DNA of 64,000 bases from Monoplex corrugatus (Eukaryota > Mollusca > Gastropoda > Littorinimorpha > Ranellidae), in assembly GCA_030674185.1 (NCBI GenBank), contig JAPXFY010000022.1, positions 869,535-933,534 on the forward strand, written 5' to 3'. The notes below the pieces were generated by a model. It was not told where the DNA came from, made no database searches, and saw only the letters and a list, made by a program, of their open reading frames with translations. Position numbers and translations under genes: made by a program. Of this stretch, positions 1-12,087 are shown piece by piece. Position 1 is the first letter of the stretch. Every line of letters starts with the position of its first letter.

Positions 1-184
1 CCTTGCTCCTTTGTTCTCTGTCATCTTTTCCTGTCATGTTCTGCTTTGCTGTGTGTTCTGCACTGCTTAACATTCTCTTAGGATTCATAATTGGGGAACA
101 TACATGCATGGACTACATTTTGGGCTTTCAAGATATGTTGCACTGGCAAAGCAATTTTGTTCAGTTCAGGCTGTGTTAGGGGAT

Positions 185-545
185 TTCATCTGTGTGAGAG
201 CTGAGTGACATGTGATGTGATGTGACATGTTGTGATGTGATGTGATGTGACATGTTGTGATGTGATGTGACATGTGATGTGATGTGACATGTTGTGATGT
301 GATGACATGTTGTGATGTGATGTGACATCTGTGTGAGAGCTGATTGACATGTTGTGATGTGACATGTTGTGATGTGGTGTGACATGTTATGTGATGTGAC
401 ATGTTGTGATGTGATGTGACATCTGTGTGAGAGCTGAGTGACATGTTGTGATGTGATGTGATGTGACATCTTCGTGAGAGCTGAGTGACATGTTGTGATG
501 TGATGTGACATGTGATGTGATGTGACATCTGTGTGAGAGCTGAGT
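185..545. repeat. Degenerate minisatellite built on 'tgacatgttgtgatgtgatg'
   Basis: Short alternating blocks of tgtgatgtga, tgacatgttg and tgacatctgtgtgagagctgag repeat without a fixed period. Reading frames through it are His/Thr/Ser-rich nonsense and do not look like protein. No relation to a neighbouring gene was seen. Confidence 0.85.
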
Positions 546-550
546 GATCA

Positions 551-1640
551 TGGAGATGAATTAAGATCGTGTGGTGTTGGAAGATGTGGTGATGATGACT
601 AACCATTAATTGGACTAGAGTCGCTGATCCCTGATCGATAGATATGGTTGACTGAACCACACTTCTACACCTTGTCTTGTATATTCAATGCTACAGCCCT
701 GGTATATGGGTAGTTGTGGCCCTTTGAACTCCGGTGTTCATGTGTAAAATCCAGACTTAAATGGCGGCCTTATCCATGGATCAAGTTGGCCATAAGCTCC
801 CAAGTCCTGCGCATTTTGGAATGAGCGCTTATGGAACAAAACTTGTCGAGGTGTAAAATGTGATAGGCAGCAGTCTTTTGTTGATGTAGTAAAATTATGT
901 GTTCTATTACTGTAGGATGGTATGATTATTACTTGTGTAGTATGTTGTTACTGCAAGGTACTGTCAGATGGTGTTATTGTATGTTAGTATAAGAGAATAT
1001 TGTAAGTTACTGTAAGATGTAATATTGCTAGTTACTGTGAGAATGTTATTGTAAGTTCTGTATGGAGTTGACGATTGATGTGACATTATCATATAGTGTA
1101 TTTGAGAGATTGTAAGGCCACTGTCTGTGAGCAAGCCTTCTGTGTGTGGTATCCGACAGGGCCACAACTTTTAACATCTGTACCTTCCTCTTTATTTTTT
1201 GTTGTTCTTGTGGTGTCCCTTGATGACTGGATCACAGTTGGTAACATCTGTAATCTTTTCCATGAAGTCATTGATAGTTGTTTTGATGTTGAAAATGTGT
1301 CTTGTTGTGCAAATTGATTCTTAAAGGATGACAAAAGTATTGTGTTATATAACAAGCTAAGCCTTGGTGCATGTTTATATGAAGAAAATATAACAAGCTA
1401 AGCCTTGGTGCATGTTTATAAGAAGTGGGCAGATACCTGGTGTTATTACATGATGACATTCCATGAACGGACTGTGTGGTGTTATATGATGACATTCCAT
1501 GAACGGACTAGAGTCGCTGATTCCTGATCGATTCATATGGCATTCTGACAAACACCACCATGACCGGGCTGGCCAGGTTCACATGAAGTAACGCCACACA
1601 CAGATTTCATTACACAGCTGTTTATGATGCGTGTGTTCTT
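551..1640. other. Non-coding stretch with short duplications
   Basis: No exon was recognised. It holds a loose series of 'gttattgtaagttactgt' words (about 900-1060), two copies of 'aagctaagccttggtgcatg' (about 1362 and 1398) and two copies of 'gatgacattccatgaacgg' (about 1451 and 1488). The phrase 'gactagagtcgctgat' occurs at about 613 and 1507. It is probably intron of the + strand gene that ends at 2915, but that is inference. Confidence 0.4.
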
Positions 1641-1689
1641 TATGATGCGTGTGTTCGTGTACAGTTCATTGCTATACAATGTCTGCGTT

Positions 1690-2740
1690 TTGGGACGTGT
1701 TCATATACAGTTTACTACTATACAATGTAGGCCTATGTGTTGTGTGTGTGTTCATATACAGTTTATAGCAATGTAGGCCTATGTGTTGTGTGTGTGTTCA
1801 TATACAGTTTATTACTATACAATGTGGGCCTATGTGTTGTGGTGTGTGTTCATATACAGTTTATTACTATACAGTGTGGGCCTATGTGTTGTGTGTGTGT
1901 TCATATACAGTTTATTACTATACAGTGTAGGCCTATGTGTTGTGTGTGTTCATATACAGTTTATTACTATACAGTGTAGGCCTATGTGTTGTGTGTTCAT
2001 ATACAGTTTATTACTATACAGTGTAGGCCTATGTGTTGTGTGTGTGTTCATATACAGTTTATTACTATACAGTGTAGGCCTATGTGTTGTGGTGTGTGTT
2101 CATATACAGTTTATTACTATACAGTGTAGGCCTATGTGTTGTGTGTGTTCATATACAGTTTATTACTATACAGTGTAGGCCTATGTGTTGTGTGTGTTCA
2201 TATACAGTTTATTACTATACAGTGTAGGCCTATGTGTTGTGTGTGTGTTCATATACAGTTTATTACTATACAGTGTAGGCCTATGTGTTGTGTGTGTGTT
2301 CATATACAGTTTATTACTATACAGTGTAGGCCTATGTGTTGTGTGTGTGTTCATATACAGTTTATTACTATACAATGTAGGCCTATGTGTTGTGGTGTGT
2401 GTTCATATACAGTTTATTACTATACAGTGTAGGCCTATGTGTTGTGGTGTGTGTTCATATACAGTTTATTACTATACAGTGTAGGCCTATGTGTTGTGTG
2501 TGTGTTCATATACAGTTTATTACTATACAATGTAGGCCTATGTGTTGTGGTGTGTGTTCATATACAGTTTATTACTATACAGTGTAGGCCTATGTGTTGT
2601 GTGTGTGTTCATATACAGTTTATTACTATACAGTGTAGGCCTATGTGTTGTGGTGTGTGTTCATATACAGTTTATTACTATACAGTGTAGGCCTATGTGT
2701 TGTGTGTGTGTTCATATACAGTTTATTACTATACAATGTC
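1690..2740. repeat. 51 bp minisatellite, about 20 copies, abutting the acceptor at 2753
   Basis: The unit contains 'gtaggcctatgtgttgtg', a variable (GT)n and 'ttcatatacagtttatta'. Length differences come mainly from the GT run and an optional 'gtg'. The last unit ends about 20 bp before the acceptor of the terminal exon. Each unit has a T/G-rich run followed by ATACAG, which resembles a 3' splice site on the + strand. Reading frames across it are repeat artefacts. Confidence 0.95.
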
Positions 2741-2753
2741 TCTGTGTATTCAG

Positions 2754-2915
2754 GTGTATGCGGTGTCTGATGAGCGCAAACAGGACCAGGCAGAGGTGGA
2801 CAAACAATTGCTGGGCGTGATCCGTGCCCATCCTGAAAAGAAAATGCTGTTTGGTTACCTGGGGGCCATGTTCTCCCTGCAGAACAAACAGTACCCTCAC
2901 CTCATGCAGTTCTAA
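2754..2915 (+). CDS. Terminal coding exon of an unidentified gene
   Basis: After an acceptor 'tctgtgtattcag' the frame is open for 53 codons to TAA at 2913. It starts VYAVSDERKQDQAEVDK and ends QNKQYPHLMQF. The middle is charged and helical-looking (QLLGVIRAHPEKKMLFGYLG). Composition is protein-like, unlike the surrounding repeats, and an AATAAA follows 41 bp after the stop. I do not recognise the family; the helical pattern could fit the last helices of an alpha-solenoid protein, but this is a guess. Upstream exons were not found in the first 2.7 kb and presumably lie before the window. The frame entering from the previous exon is phase 0 as read here. Confidence 0.75.
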   Translation: MYAVSDERKQDQAEVDKQLLGVIRAHPEKKMLFGYLGAMFSLQNKQYPHLMQF

Positions 2916-2955
2916 ACAGTTGTGTGTTTCTGTGTCTGCTTGCTGGTCCTCTCAT

Positions 2956-2961
2956 AATAAA
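2956..2961 (+). promoter_or_regulatory. AATAAA polyadenylation signal of the + strand gene
   Basis: A perfect AATAAA lies 41 bp after the TAA stop at 2913-2915. This implies a very short 3' UTR of about 60-70 nt. Confidence 0.65.
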
Positions 2962-3157
2962 GGGAAGAATAGTGGAATTGTGTTAACCATTTTTTTCTTT
3001 TGTTTGAGTGCGTGAGGCAGAGTGAAAGAATTGCATGTTGATGATGGTGTGAGGTAAGATGAGAAAGAGTTGTTTGTCGATGGTGTTTTGTCATTGTGAG
3101 TGGTGAGTGTTTTTGTCACCGTTTTGGGGGCGATAATTGTTGATGCTGGTTTTTGTC

Positions 3158-3370
3158 ATCAACAATTACCGCAAGCATCTTTCAAGAAAAACTGGCAGTA
3201 AAGAAGAAATGCAGACCTCCAATCTCATACATTGAGAACATAACCAACATTAGTGGCCTAAATATTAAATCAATTGTCCACAAAAGTCAAAACAGCGGCC
3301 TGGAGGGAGACGGTTGCATCCAGATGTGCAGCAGCCAACACTGAACCCGGTGAGGCCAACAGGTGAGGTG
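3158..3370 (+). mobile_element. 3' fragment of a non-LTR retrotransposon
   Basis: The frame reads ITNISGLNIKSIVHKSQ, then CIQMCSSQH and a stop, followed by 'aggtgaggtgaggtaa'. It matches in order the C-terminus and tail of the longer LINE copy at 59945-60755 (NITNISGKKLQEVVRLSQ, CAAANTVPGDADR, then 'aggtgaggtgag'). It is 5'-truncated and degenerate. Confidence 0.7.
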
Positions 3371-3575
3371 AGGTAAGGGTAATTGTTCGTGTTTTTGTTG
3401 TTGTTTGTATGTGTGGGTCAGTTGTTTGTTGATGGTGTTCTTTGAGTGTGTCACAAAATCCGCAGTGGCATAAACATGACAGAACAGGTTACATTTTTTT
3501 TTTTTTTTAACAGATCAAGGTGCTGATCTGTGTGTGGAAGTAGTCGGTTGATTGTGACAGCTTTTTCCACATGTC

Positions 3576-4272
3576 TTAACTCTTTGAAGACGTAATATAG
3601 TTGCCTCGCACAACCACTGTGGACGCGATCAACGGGACCTGCCACAACCCTTGGAGACGCACGATTTTGGGGGTTTTCAAAAAATTCTCAAAAATACAGA
3701 TTTTACAGTACAAGAACATATTTTATATCAAAATAAAATTCAATTTACGCTCTTTGAGCTGAAGCTACATACAAGGACAATACATCTATTCTACTTACCT
3801 TCCTAGAAGGTGAAATGGGGTAGGGTTTTGGCTCTGGGAAAGAAGTTTTTGATTGACTAATCCAACACATAAAGTCAGTAAAACACCCATTCTTGACCAG
3901 GTAATCACAAGTCCTTGGTATGACCAGAAGATGTAAAAGAACAAACACAGCTTTGTTTTCACACAGGTGAAGCAGCAAAGTGATTATGACAATCCTTTGA
4001 AGAAGGCCTAAATGTCGCCATTTTGGTGCAAGGACAGTCACTCCGGTTGGTTTGGATAAAGGCAAAAACTAATCGGATAAAATCGATGCAAGGGAAGTAA
4101 CAAACACTTCAGAAGATACCAAAGAGTGTTCCTATATGTGTAGTTAGTTCCCCTAGACCAGTGACCGGCTTGTATCCATTTTTAAAAACCGCAGCAGAAT
4201 ATCCGCTATCACGTCTCTAATGGTTTGGCCAGCTGCAGCGGAATATCCGCTGTTACGTCTCCGAAGAGTTAA
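3576..4272. mobile_element. MITE-like element with TTAA ends, about 697 bp
   Basis: The left end TTAACTCTTTGAAGACGTAA is matched inverted by the right end, which ends 'ttacgtctccgaagagttaa'. The terminal inverted repeats are about 20 bp and both ends coincide with TTAA, as expected for piggyBac-like or other TTAA-targeting non-autonomous elements. No transposase frame was seen inside. Confidence 0.65.
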
Positions 4273-4273
4273 A

Positions 4274-4560
4274 CCTTAAAAAGATGATCATTCTCAGTGC
4301 TGCAACAAAAATTTTTCCCAGCTCACAACACTGATGAAAATCATGTCAAAAGGGAGATACATCGTGGTATATGATAAATACATTACTGTCCCAGTAATTC
4401 TGCACTCAGGCTGAAAAAAGGTCACCCATTGTATCGAAGAAAGACATTGTCGCCATAGATATATCTAGTTCTCTGCACTTATGCCGACATTTTTTTTTTC
4501 ATATATGCAATCCAGACATCATTGTTCCAATAGTTCTCAGCATTTGTTGGTGTGTGTGTA
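4274..4560. other. Non-coding stretch with a partly duplicated phrase
   Basis: No gene was seen. A phrase 'gtcccagtaattctgcactc...aggctgaaaa' (about 4389-4420) recurs imperfectly at about 5114-5145, on the other side of the SINE-like copy at 4561-5091. Confidence 0.35.
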
Positions 4561-5091
4561 ATTGTTATTTTTGTTTAAAGCCCAGCCGACTGCAGAGAGC
4601 TATATCAGGGCTGTAACAGTTTCAAAACGTACAATACTTGAACAGGTACCAAAAAAAAAATCAAGTAGCCCTTCACATAGCGATGCATTCGTGTACATAA
4701 TCTAAGGGAATGCTCCATCCAATTTATCATGGGATTTTAAAAAAACCTGAATGTAAATTGAAACACACCAAAGGACACAAAGTAAAACATAAAAATGGGC
4801 CTAAATTACTTAAAATTGCTTCCTTGTCTCTAATTTCCGTAGAGCCAAATAATGCTCGTAGTATATGTACCAGTACCCACTTATCAATCCTAAGAAGCAG
4901 TAGCCTACTAAGACTTTATTGAACACATGCAGGTGAGTGGACCAGGAAGGCAGAAAATGATGGAAAGAAATGACGAACCGAAGGAGCAAGGCAGTAACAA
5001 AGAGAGTGACAGAAAAGAGATTTCTCAGAATTTTTAGAAGGTGGGGATACTATTTATACTGAAAGAGCTCCTGGCATACCCAGGAGGGGAA
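4561..5091 (-). mobile_element. SINE-like retroelement, copy A
   Basis: One of a family found at 4561, 25294, 26375, 50800 and (remnant) 59868, all in the same orientation. On the - strand it ends with the sequence around 'ctttaaacaaaaataaca', like a retroposon tail. Shared blocks include 'agcccagccgactgc', 'atatcagggct', 'aattgcttcc' and 'gatactatttatactgaaag'. No conserved reading frame is visible. It could be a SINE or the 3' part of a non-autonomous LINE derivative. Confidence 0.7.
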
Positions 5092-5728
5092 ATTCGTGTA
5101 TGTGATCTAGACGTTGTCCCAATAGTTCTCGGCACCAAGGCTGAAAACTGTCACATAATCTGTTGACAGGTGTGCTAGATGAGTGGATAAACATTGGACT
5201 TATAATTGAAACATCACCTGGTCATCCATGGTGGGTAAATCGTGGGGATTTTTCCCATCTCTTGGGTCAAAAGATGTGCAGAGTGTATACCATGCAAAAT
5301 ACCAAATACATTAAAGATCTTGTAAGTCATGTCAGTGTTTGTCTTGTGAAAACGAAAATGCTCGTCATGCATGCCCATGAATTTACAGACTACAACCAAC
5401 ATGGAGAGGGGTCATTTTGCTGGACTGCCATGTTTTCCATCATTCACTAATATAGTAATAATGTGTAATGCACAGCACACACGAACACACGCACATATTT
5501 CGTGCATGCACACACACACCAGCGTGCACATATGAGCACAAACATAAACACCTCCATACGCACATATTAACACATTCACGAACCTACAAAAACATGCACA
5601 CGAACACGCACACACACACAAACATGTAGGCCCCTATATACACAGAAATATGCATAAGCCATACAAATGTGCCTGCATGGTTTATATATCTTTCTCACTT
5701 AAAGGTCATTATCACTTAAACAGGTCTT
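5092..5728. other. Non-coding stretch with a CA-rich tract
   Basis: No supported gene. Between about 5465 and 5640 the sequence is a degenerate (CA)n with interspersed cg and tg words. The remainder is ordinary unique sequence. Confidence 0.4.
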
Positions 5729-5834
5729 TAACTCTTCCATCCTACCCACCAATTGCAAAAGCTTGTTCTTGCTTTGTTAGCATGATTGACATTGCAGGAT
5801 GCCGGTGAACAGCGTGCAGAGTCAAAGGATTTAA
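5729..5834. mobile_element. Degenerate copy of the TTAACCCTTTGAC palindromic MITE family
   Basis: It begins 'aactcttccatcctaccc' and ends 'gcagagtcaaaggatttaa', with the family's internal words 'caccaattgcaaaagctt' and 'gttagcatgattgac'. It is more diverged than the copies at 16513, 16900, 27056 and 55963. Confidence 0.5.
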
Positions 5835-5957
5835 GTAGGACCACACATTTCTCTCCTCACAATATCTGATGAAAGCCATGAAGTAGGAATGCAGGAAAAT
5901 TTTGACAGCAGCAAAAATAGATGTAGATGATTTGCTTGTGAATTAAATTTATTCTAA

Positions 5958-8900
5958 AGTCCATTTGTTCCAGCTCTGTAAATACCGGTAGTCCGTTTCT
6001 TCCAGCACTGTAGTCTGTCCGTTTCTTCCAGCACTGTAGTCTGTCCGTTTCTTCCATCACTGTAGTCTGTCCGTTTCTTCCAGCACTGTAGTCTGTCCAT
6101 TTGTTCCAGCACTGTAAATAGTCTGTCCATTTGTTCCAGCACTGTATTCTGTCCATTTGTTCCAGCACTGTAAATTGTCCATTTGTTCCAGCACTGTAAA
6201 TAGTCTGTCCATTTGTTCCAGCACTGTAAATAGTCTGTCCATTTGTTCCAGCACTGTAAACAGTCTGTCCATTTGTTCCAGCACTGTAAATAGTCTGTCC
6301 ATTTGTTCCAGCACTGTAAATAGTCTGTCCATTTGTTCCAGCACTGTAAATAGTCTGTCCATTTGTTCCAGCACTGTAAATAGTCTGTCCATGTGTTCCA
6401 GCACTGTAAATGTCTGTCCATTGTGTTCCAGCATGTAAATAGTCCCTGTCCAGTTTGTTCCAGCACTGTAAATAGTCTGTCCATTTGTTCCAGCACTGTA
6501 AATAGTCTGCCATGTGTTCCAGCACTGTAAATAGTCTGTCCATGCTGTTCAGCCTGTAATTGTTCAGCATGTAATATTTTCCAGTTCCGCACTGTAATGT
6601 CTGTCCATTTGTCAGCACTGTAATAGTTGTCCATGTGTTCCAGCACTGTAAATAGTCTGTTCATGTTCCGCCATTGTAGCATAAATCTGTCCATTTGTTC
6701 CAGCACTGTAATATCTGTCCATTTGTTCCAGCACTGTAAATAGTCTGTCCATGTTCCAGCCTGTAAATAGTCTTCCAGTGTTCCAGCAGTGTAATAGTCT
6801 GTCCATGTGTGTCCAGCCTGTAAATTGTCTGTCCATTTGTTCCATACACTGTAAATAGTCTGTCCATTTGTCCAGCATTAATGTCTGTCCAGTTTGTCAG
6901 CCATGTAAATTCTGTCCTGATGTTCCAGCCACTGTAATAGTGTCATTTGTTCGCCTGTAAATAGTCTGTCCTGTAGTTCCAGCACTGTAAATAGTCTGTC
7001 ATTGTTCAGCCTGTATCAGCTGTCAATGTTTCCACTGTTACAGCTGTACATGTTGTTCCAGCTGTGTAAAAGTCTGTCATTTGTTCCAGCATGTTCATAG
7101 TCTGTCATTGTTCCACATGTATGTCCATTTGTTCCAGCACTGTAAATAGTCTGTCCTTGTTCCAACTGTAAATAGTCTGCATTTGTTCCAGCAGTAAATG
7201 TCTGTCCATGTTTCCACATTAAAGTGTCCATTGTTCCAGCTTGTAATGTCGTCCATTGTCCAGCACTTAAATAGTCTTGTCCATGTTAGATGTATCCATT
7301 TGTTCGCACTGTAATAGTCTTTTGTTCCAGCACTGTAAATATCGTTGTTCCAGCCTGTAAAGTCGTCATTGTTCCAGCATGTAATCCAGCCTGTAAATGT
7401 CGCACTGTATGTTGCTTCATGTTCCAGCACTGTAAATAGTCTGTCCATTTGCTTAATACTGTCATTGTCCACTGTAATTGTTCAGCATGTAAATGTTCCA
7501 CATGTTACCAGCTGTACATGTGTTCGCCATGTATTCCAGTTCATGTTCCCATTGTACAGCTGTCATGTTCGCCATTTTTTGTTCCAGCACTGTAAATAGT
7601 CTTTGTTCCAGCACTGTAAATAGTTGTCCGTGTTCCAGCACTGTAAATATCTCCATTTGTTCCAGCACTGTAAATAGTTGTCCATTGTTCCAGCACTTAA
7701 ATAGTCTTCCATTGTTCCAGCACTGTAAAGTCTGTCCATTGTTCCAGCACTGTAAATAGTCTGTCCATTGTTCCAGCACTGAAAAGTCTTGTCCAGCTTA
7801 GCTGTAATTTTTCCAGTGTAAATGTATATAGTTCGCCATGTTTAGTCCATGTTCAGCTGTCATTGTTTCCACTGTACAGCTGTCCTTTTTCCAGCAGTAA
7901 ATGTGTCCATTTTCCAGCACTGTAAATAGTCTGTCCACGTTTCCAGCACTTAAAAGTCTGTCATTTGTTCCGCACTGTAAATAGTCTGTCCATTTGTTCC
8001 ACACTGTAAATAGTCTGTCCATTTGTTCCAGCACTGTATGTCTGTCATTTGTTCCACACTGAAATGTCTCATTTTTCCGCCTGTAATTGTCTGTCCAGCA
8101 TGTATAGCTGTCATTTGTTCCACTGTTTCGCCTTGTTCTCGTCATTGTTCCAGATGTAAATGTCGTCCTTGTTCCAGCCTTAAATAGTCTGTCATTTGTT
8201 CCAGCACTGTAAATAGTCTGTCCATTTGTTCCAGCACTGTAAATAGTCGTCCATTTGTTCCAGCATGTAAATGTTGTCCATTTGTTCCAGCACTGTAAAT
8301 AGCTGTCCTTTGTTCCAGCACTGTAAATAGTCTGTCCATTGTTCCAGCATGTAAATATCTGTCATTGTTCCAGCACTGTAAATGTCTGTCCATTTGTTCA
8401 GACTGTAAATGTCCTGTAGTCCTTTTCCAGCACTGTAAATCTGTCGTGTTCCCCTGTAATGTCTCCACTGTAAAGCTGTCATTGTTCGATGTATTAGCCC
8501 TGTTAATGTGTGTCCATTTGTTCCTGCATGTAAATAGTTATTGTCCATGTTCAATGTAAATTCTGTCCATTTGTTCCAGCATGTAAATTCTGTCATTTTT
8601 TCCAGCACTGTAAATAGTGTCCATTGTTCCAGCATGTAAATGTCTGTCATTTGTTCCAGCACTGTAAAATCTGAATAGTCTGTCCATTTGTTCCAGCACT
8701 GTATTCTGTCCATTTGTTCCAGCACTGTAAATTGTCCATTTGTTCCAGCACTGTAAATAGTCTGTCCATTTGTTCCAGCACTGTAAATAGTCTGTCCATT
8801 TGTTCCAGCACTGTAAATTTGTCCATTTGTTACAGCACTGTAAATAGTCTGTCCATTTGTTCCAGCCCTGAAATAGTCTGTCTATTTGTTCCAGCACTGT

Positions 8901-11640
8901 AAATAGTCTGTCCATTTGTTCCAGCACTGTAAATAGTCTGTCCATTTGTTCCAGCACTGTAAATAGTCTGTCCACGTGTTCCAGCACTGTAAATAGTCTG
9001 TCCATTTGTTCCAGCACTGTAAATAGTCTGTCCATTGTTCCAGCACTGTAAATAGTCTGTTCACGTGTTCCAGCACTGTAAATAGTCTGTCCATTTGTTC
9101 CAGCACTGTAAATAGTCTGTCCACGTGTTCCAGCACTGTAAATAGTCTGTCCACGTGTTCCAGCCCTGTAAATAGTCTGTCCACGTGTTCCAGCAGTGTA
9201 AATAGTCTGTCCATGTGTTCCAGCCCTGTAAATTGTTGTCCATTTGTTCCTGCACTGTAAATAGTCTGTCCATTTGTTCCAGCACTGTAAATAGTCTGTC
9301 CATTTGTTCCAGCACTGTAAATTCTGTCCATGTTTCCAGCCCTGTAAATAGTGTGTGCATTTGTTCCAGCGCTGTAAATAGTCTGTCCATGTGTTCCAGC
9401 ACTGTAAATAGTCTGTCCATTTGTTCCAGCCCTGTAAATAGTCTGTCCATTTGTTCCAGCACTGTAAATTGTCCACGTGTTCCAGCTGTGTAAATAGTCT
9501 GTCCATTTGTTCCAGCACTGTAAATAGTCTGTCCATGTGTTCCAACAGTGTAAATAGTCCATTTGTTCCAGCAGTGTAAATAGTCTGTCCATGTGTTCCA
9601 ACAGTGTAAATAGGTCCATTTGTTCCAACAGTGTAAATAGTCTGTCCATGTGTTCCAACAGTGTAAATAGTCCATTTCTTCCAGCAGTGTAAATAGTCTG
9701 TCCATGTGTTCCAGCAGTGAAAATAGTCCATTTGTTTCCAGCAGTGTAAAATAGTCTGTCCATTTGTTCCAGCACTACAAATAGTGTCCATTTGTTCCAG
9801 CAATGTAAATGGTCTATCCATTTGTTCCAGCACTGTAAATGGTCTGTCCATTTGTTCCAGCACTGTAAATGGTCTGTCCATTTCTTCCAGCACTGTAAAT
9901 AGTCTGTCCATTTGTTCCAGCACTGTAAATGGTCTGTCCATTTGTTCCAGCACTGTAAATGGTCTGTCCATTTGTTCCAGCCCTGTAAACAGTCTGTCCA
10001 TTTGTTCCAGCTCTGTAAATAGTCTGTCCATTTGTTCCAGCACTGTAAACAGTCTGTCCATGTGTTCCAGCACTGTAAATAGTCTGTCCATTTGTTCCAG
10101 CAGTGTAAATTGTCTGTCCATTTGTTCCAGCACTGTAAACAGTCTGTCCATTTGTTCCAGCACTGTAAATAGCCTGTCCATTTGTTCCAGCCCTGTAAAC
10201 AGTGTGTCCATTTGTTCCAGCACTGTAAATAGTCTGTCCATTTGTTCCAGCACTGTAAACAGTCTGTCCATGTGTTCCAGCACTGTAAATTGTCTGTCCA
10301 TTTGTTCCAGCAGTGTAAATAGTCTGTCCGTTTGTTCCAGCACTGTAAATAGTCTGTCCATGTGTTCCAGCACTGTAAATAGTCTGCCCATGTGTTCCAG
10401 CACTGTACATAGTCTGTCCATGTGTTCCAGCACTGTAAATAGTCTGTCCATGTGTTCCAGCACTGTAGTCTGTCCATGTGTTCCAACACTGTAAATAGTC
10501 TGTCCATGTGTTCCAGCAGTGTAAATAGTCTGTCCGTTTGTTCCAGCATTGTAAATAGTCTGTCCATGTGTTCCAGCACATGTAGTCTGTGTCGATTTGT
10601 TCCAGCACTGTAAATAGTCTGTCCGTTGTTCCAGCACTGTAAATAGTCTGTCCATGTGTTCCAGCACTGTAAATAGTCCATTTGTTCCAGCACTGTAGTC
10701 TGTCCATGTGTTCCAGCACTGTAAATAGTCTGTCCATGTGTTCCAGCACTGTAAATAGTCTGTCCATGTGTTCCAGCACTGTAAATAGTCTGTCCGTTTG
10801 TTCCTGCACTGTAAATAGTCTGTCCATGTGTTCCAGCACTGTAAATAGTCTATGTGTTCCAGCACTGTAAATAGTCTGTCCATGTGTTCCAGCAATGTAA
10901 ATAGTCTGTCCATGTGTTCCAGCACTGTAAACAGTCTGTCCATTTGTTCCAGCACTGTAAATAGTCTGTCCATGTGTTCCAGCACTGTAAATAGTCTGTC
11001 CATGTGTTCCAGCACTGTAAATAGTCTGTCCATGTGTTCCAGCACTGTAAATTGTCTGTCCATGTGTTCCAGCACTGTAAATGTCCATTTGTTCCTGCAC
11101 TGTAAATAGTCTGTCCATTTGTTCCAGCACTGTAAATAGTCTGTCCATGTGTTCCAGCACTGTAAATTGTCCATGTGTTCCAGCACTGTAGTCTGTCCAT
11201 TTGTTCCTGCACTGTAAATAGTCTGTCCATTTGTTCCAGCACTGTAAATAGTCTGTCCATTTGTTCCTGCACTGTAATAGTCTGTCCATTTGTTCCTGCA
11301 CTGTAAATAGTCTGTCCATGTGTTCCAGCACTGTAAATAGTCTGTCCATTTGTTCCAACACTGTAAATAGCCTGTCCATTTGTTCCTGCACTGTAAATGG
11401 TCTGTCCATGTGTTCCAGCACTGTAAATAGTCTGTCCATGTGTTCCAGCACTGTAAATAGTCTGTCCATGTGTTCCAGCAGTGTAGTCTGTACATTTGTT
11501 CCAGCACTGCAAATAGTCTGTCCATTTGTTCCAGCATTGTAAACAGTCTGTCCCCATTTGTTCCAGCACTGTAAACAGTCTGTCCCCATTTGTTCCAGCA
11601 CTGTAAACAGTCCGTCCATTTGTTCGAAGCCTTACATTTG
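5958..11640. repeat. 5.7 kb array of a 30 bp unit, roughly 185 copies
   Basis: The unit is 'gtctgtccatttgttcc' followed by 'agcactgtaaata'. Units at 6170-6400 and 8700-11640 are highly uniform with phase-preserving substitutions. Units between about 6420 and 8660 are full of one- and two-base deletions. Because 30 is divisible by 3, the - strand is open for 999 codons (8538-11537); this is a repeat artefact and not a gene. Each consensus unit holds TGTAAATA. The array lies beyond the polyA signal of the + strand gene and before the LINE at 12088. Confidence 0.97.
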
Positions 11641-12087
11641 TTTCAAGCCTTACTCTGTGTCTAGCATTGTTAATTGTCTGTTCATTTGTCCAAGACTTTT
11701 TAAAATCCGTTTATTCATGACTTTACGTATAATAACGTAGTCTGTCAAGATGCGTTGTAAATTGTGCAATATTTATATAGTGTGTTTATCCAGTAATAAT
11801 GATATAGTCTTGTCTGTCCAAGCCTTTGGATATAAACTGTCCAAGACTGTTCCAGAGTTCCAATGCTGACCCCTTTAGACTCTCCCCTTTCGGAGTATCC
11901 AGGGGCATGTTCCCTGATATTTCTTTTTCTAAAACTGTAGGGGCCTACTGAAATCAATGCAATCTGCTCCATTCTACTGAAATCAATGCAATCTGCTTCA
12001 TCCTGGGCATAATATTGAGAGCTTCAGACACACACAACAAGCATTTGATTTACTCCATACTCTTTGTGAGCTTGGCAATCTATGTAG
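11641..12087. other. Spacer after the 30 bp array
   Basis: The first about 60 bp are decayed units ('cgaagccttacatttg', 'caagccttactctgtg'). A 24 bp phrase containing 'ctgaaatcaatgcaatctgc' is duplicated at about 11949-12000. No gene was seen. Confidence 0.4.

Noticed and set aside
1137..1317. A possible exon reading WYPTGPQLLTSVPSSLFFVVL and LVVSLDDWITVGN
   Set aside because: There is no convincing acceptor/donor pair and no recognised family. Part of it resembles low-complexity T-rich intron. It may deserve a homology search but cannot be supported here.
5857..6706. A 250-codon - strand frame near the left edge of the 30 bp array
   Set aside because: It is array sequence with short flanks. 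Apparent Trp/Asn-rich composition comes only from the repeat.
8538..11537. A 999-codon open frame on the - strand, and similar frames on both strands of the same interval
   Set aside because: The unit is 30 bp (3n), so any frame free of stops in one unit stays open. The translation is a ten-residue repeat in three shifted versions, with no start context, splice signals or domain.
5958..11640. Centromeric or telomeric satellite
   Set aside because: The unit is 30 bp, confined to 5.7 kb and flanked by single-copy genes and dispersed elements. No telomere-like hexamer was seen.
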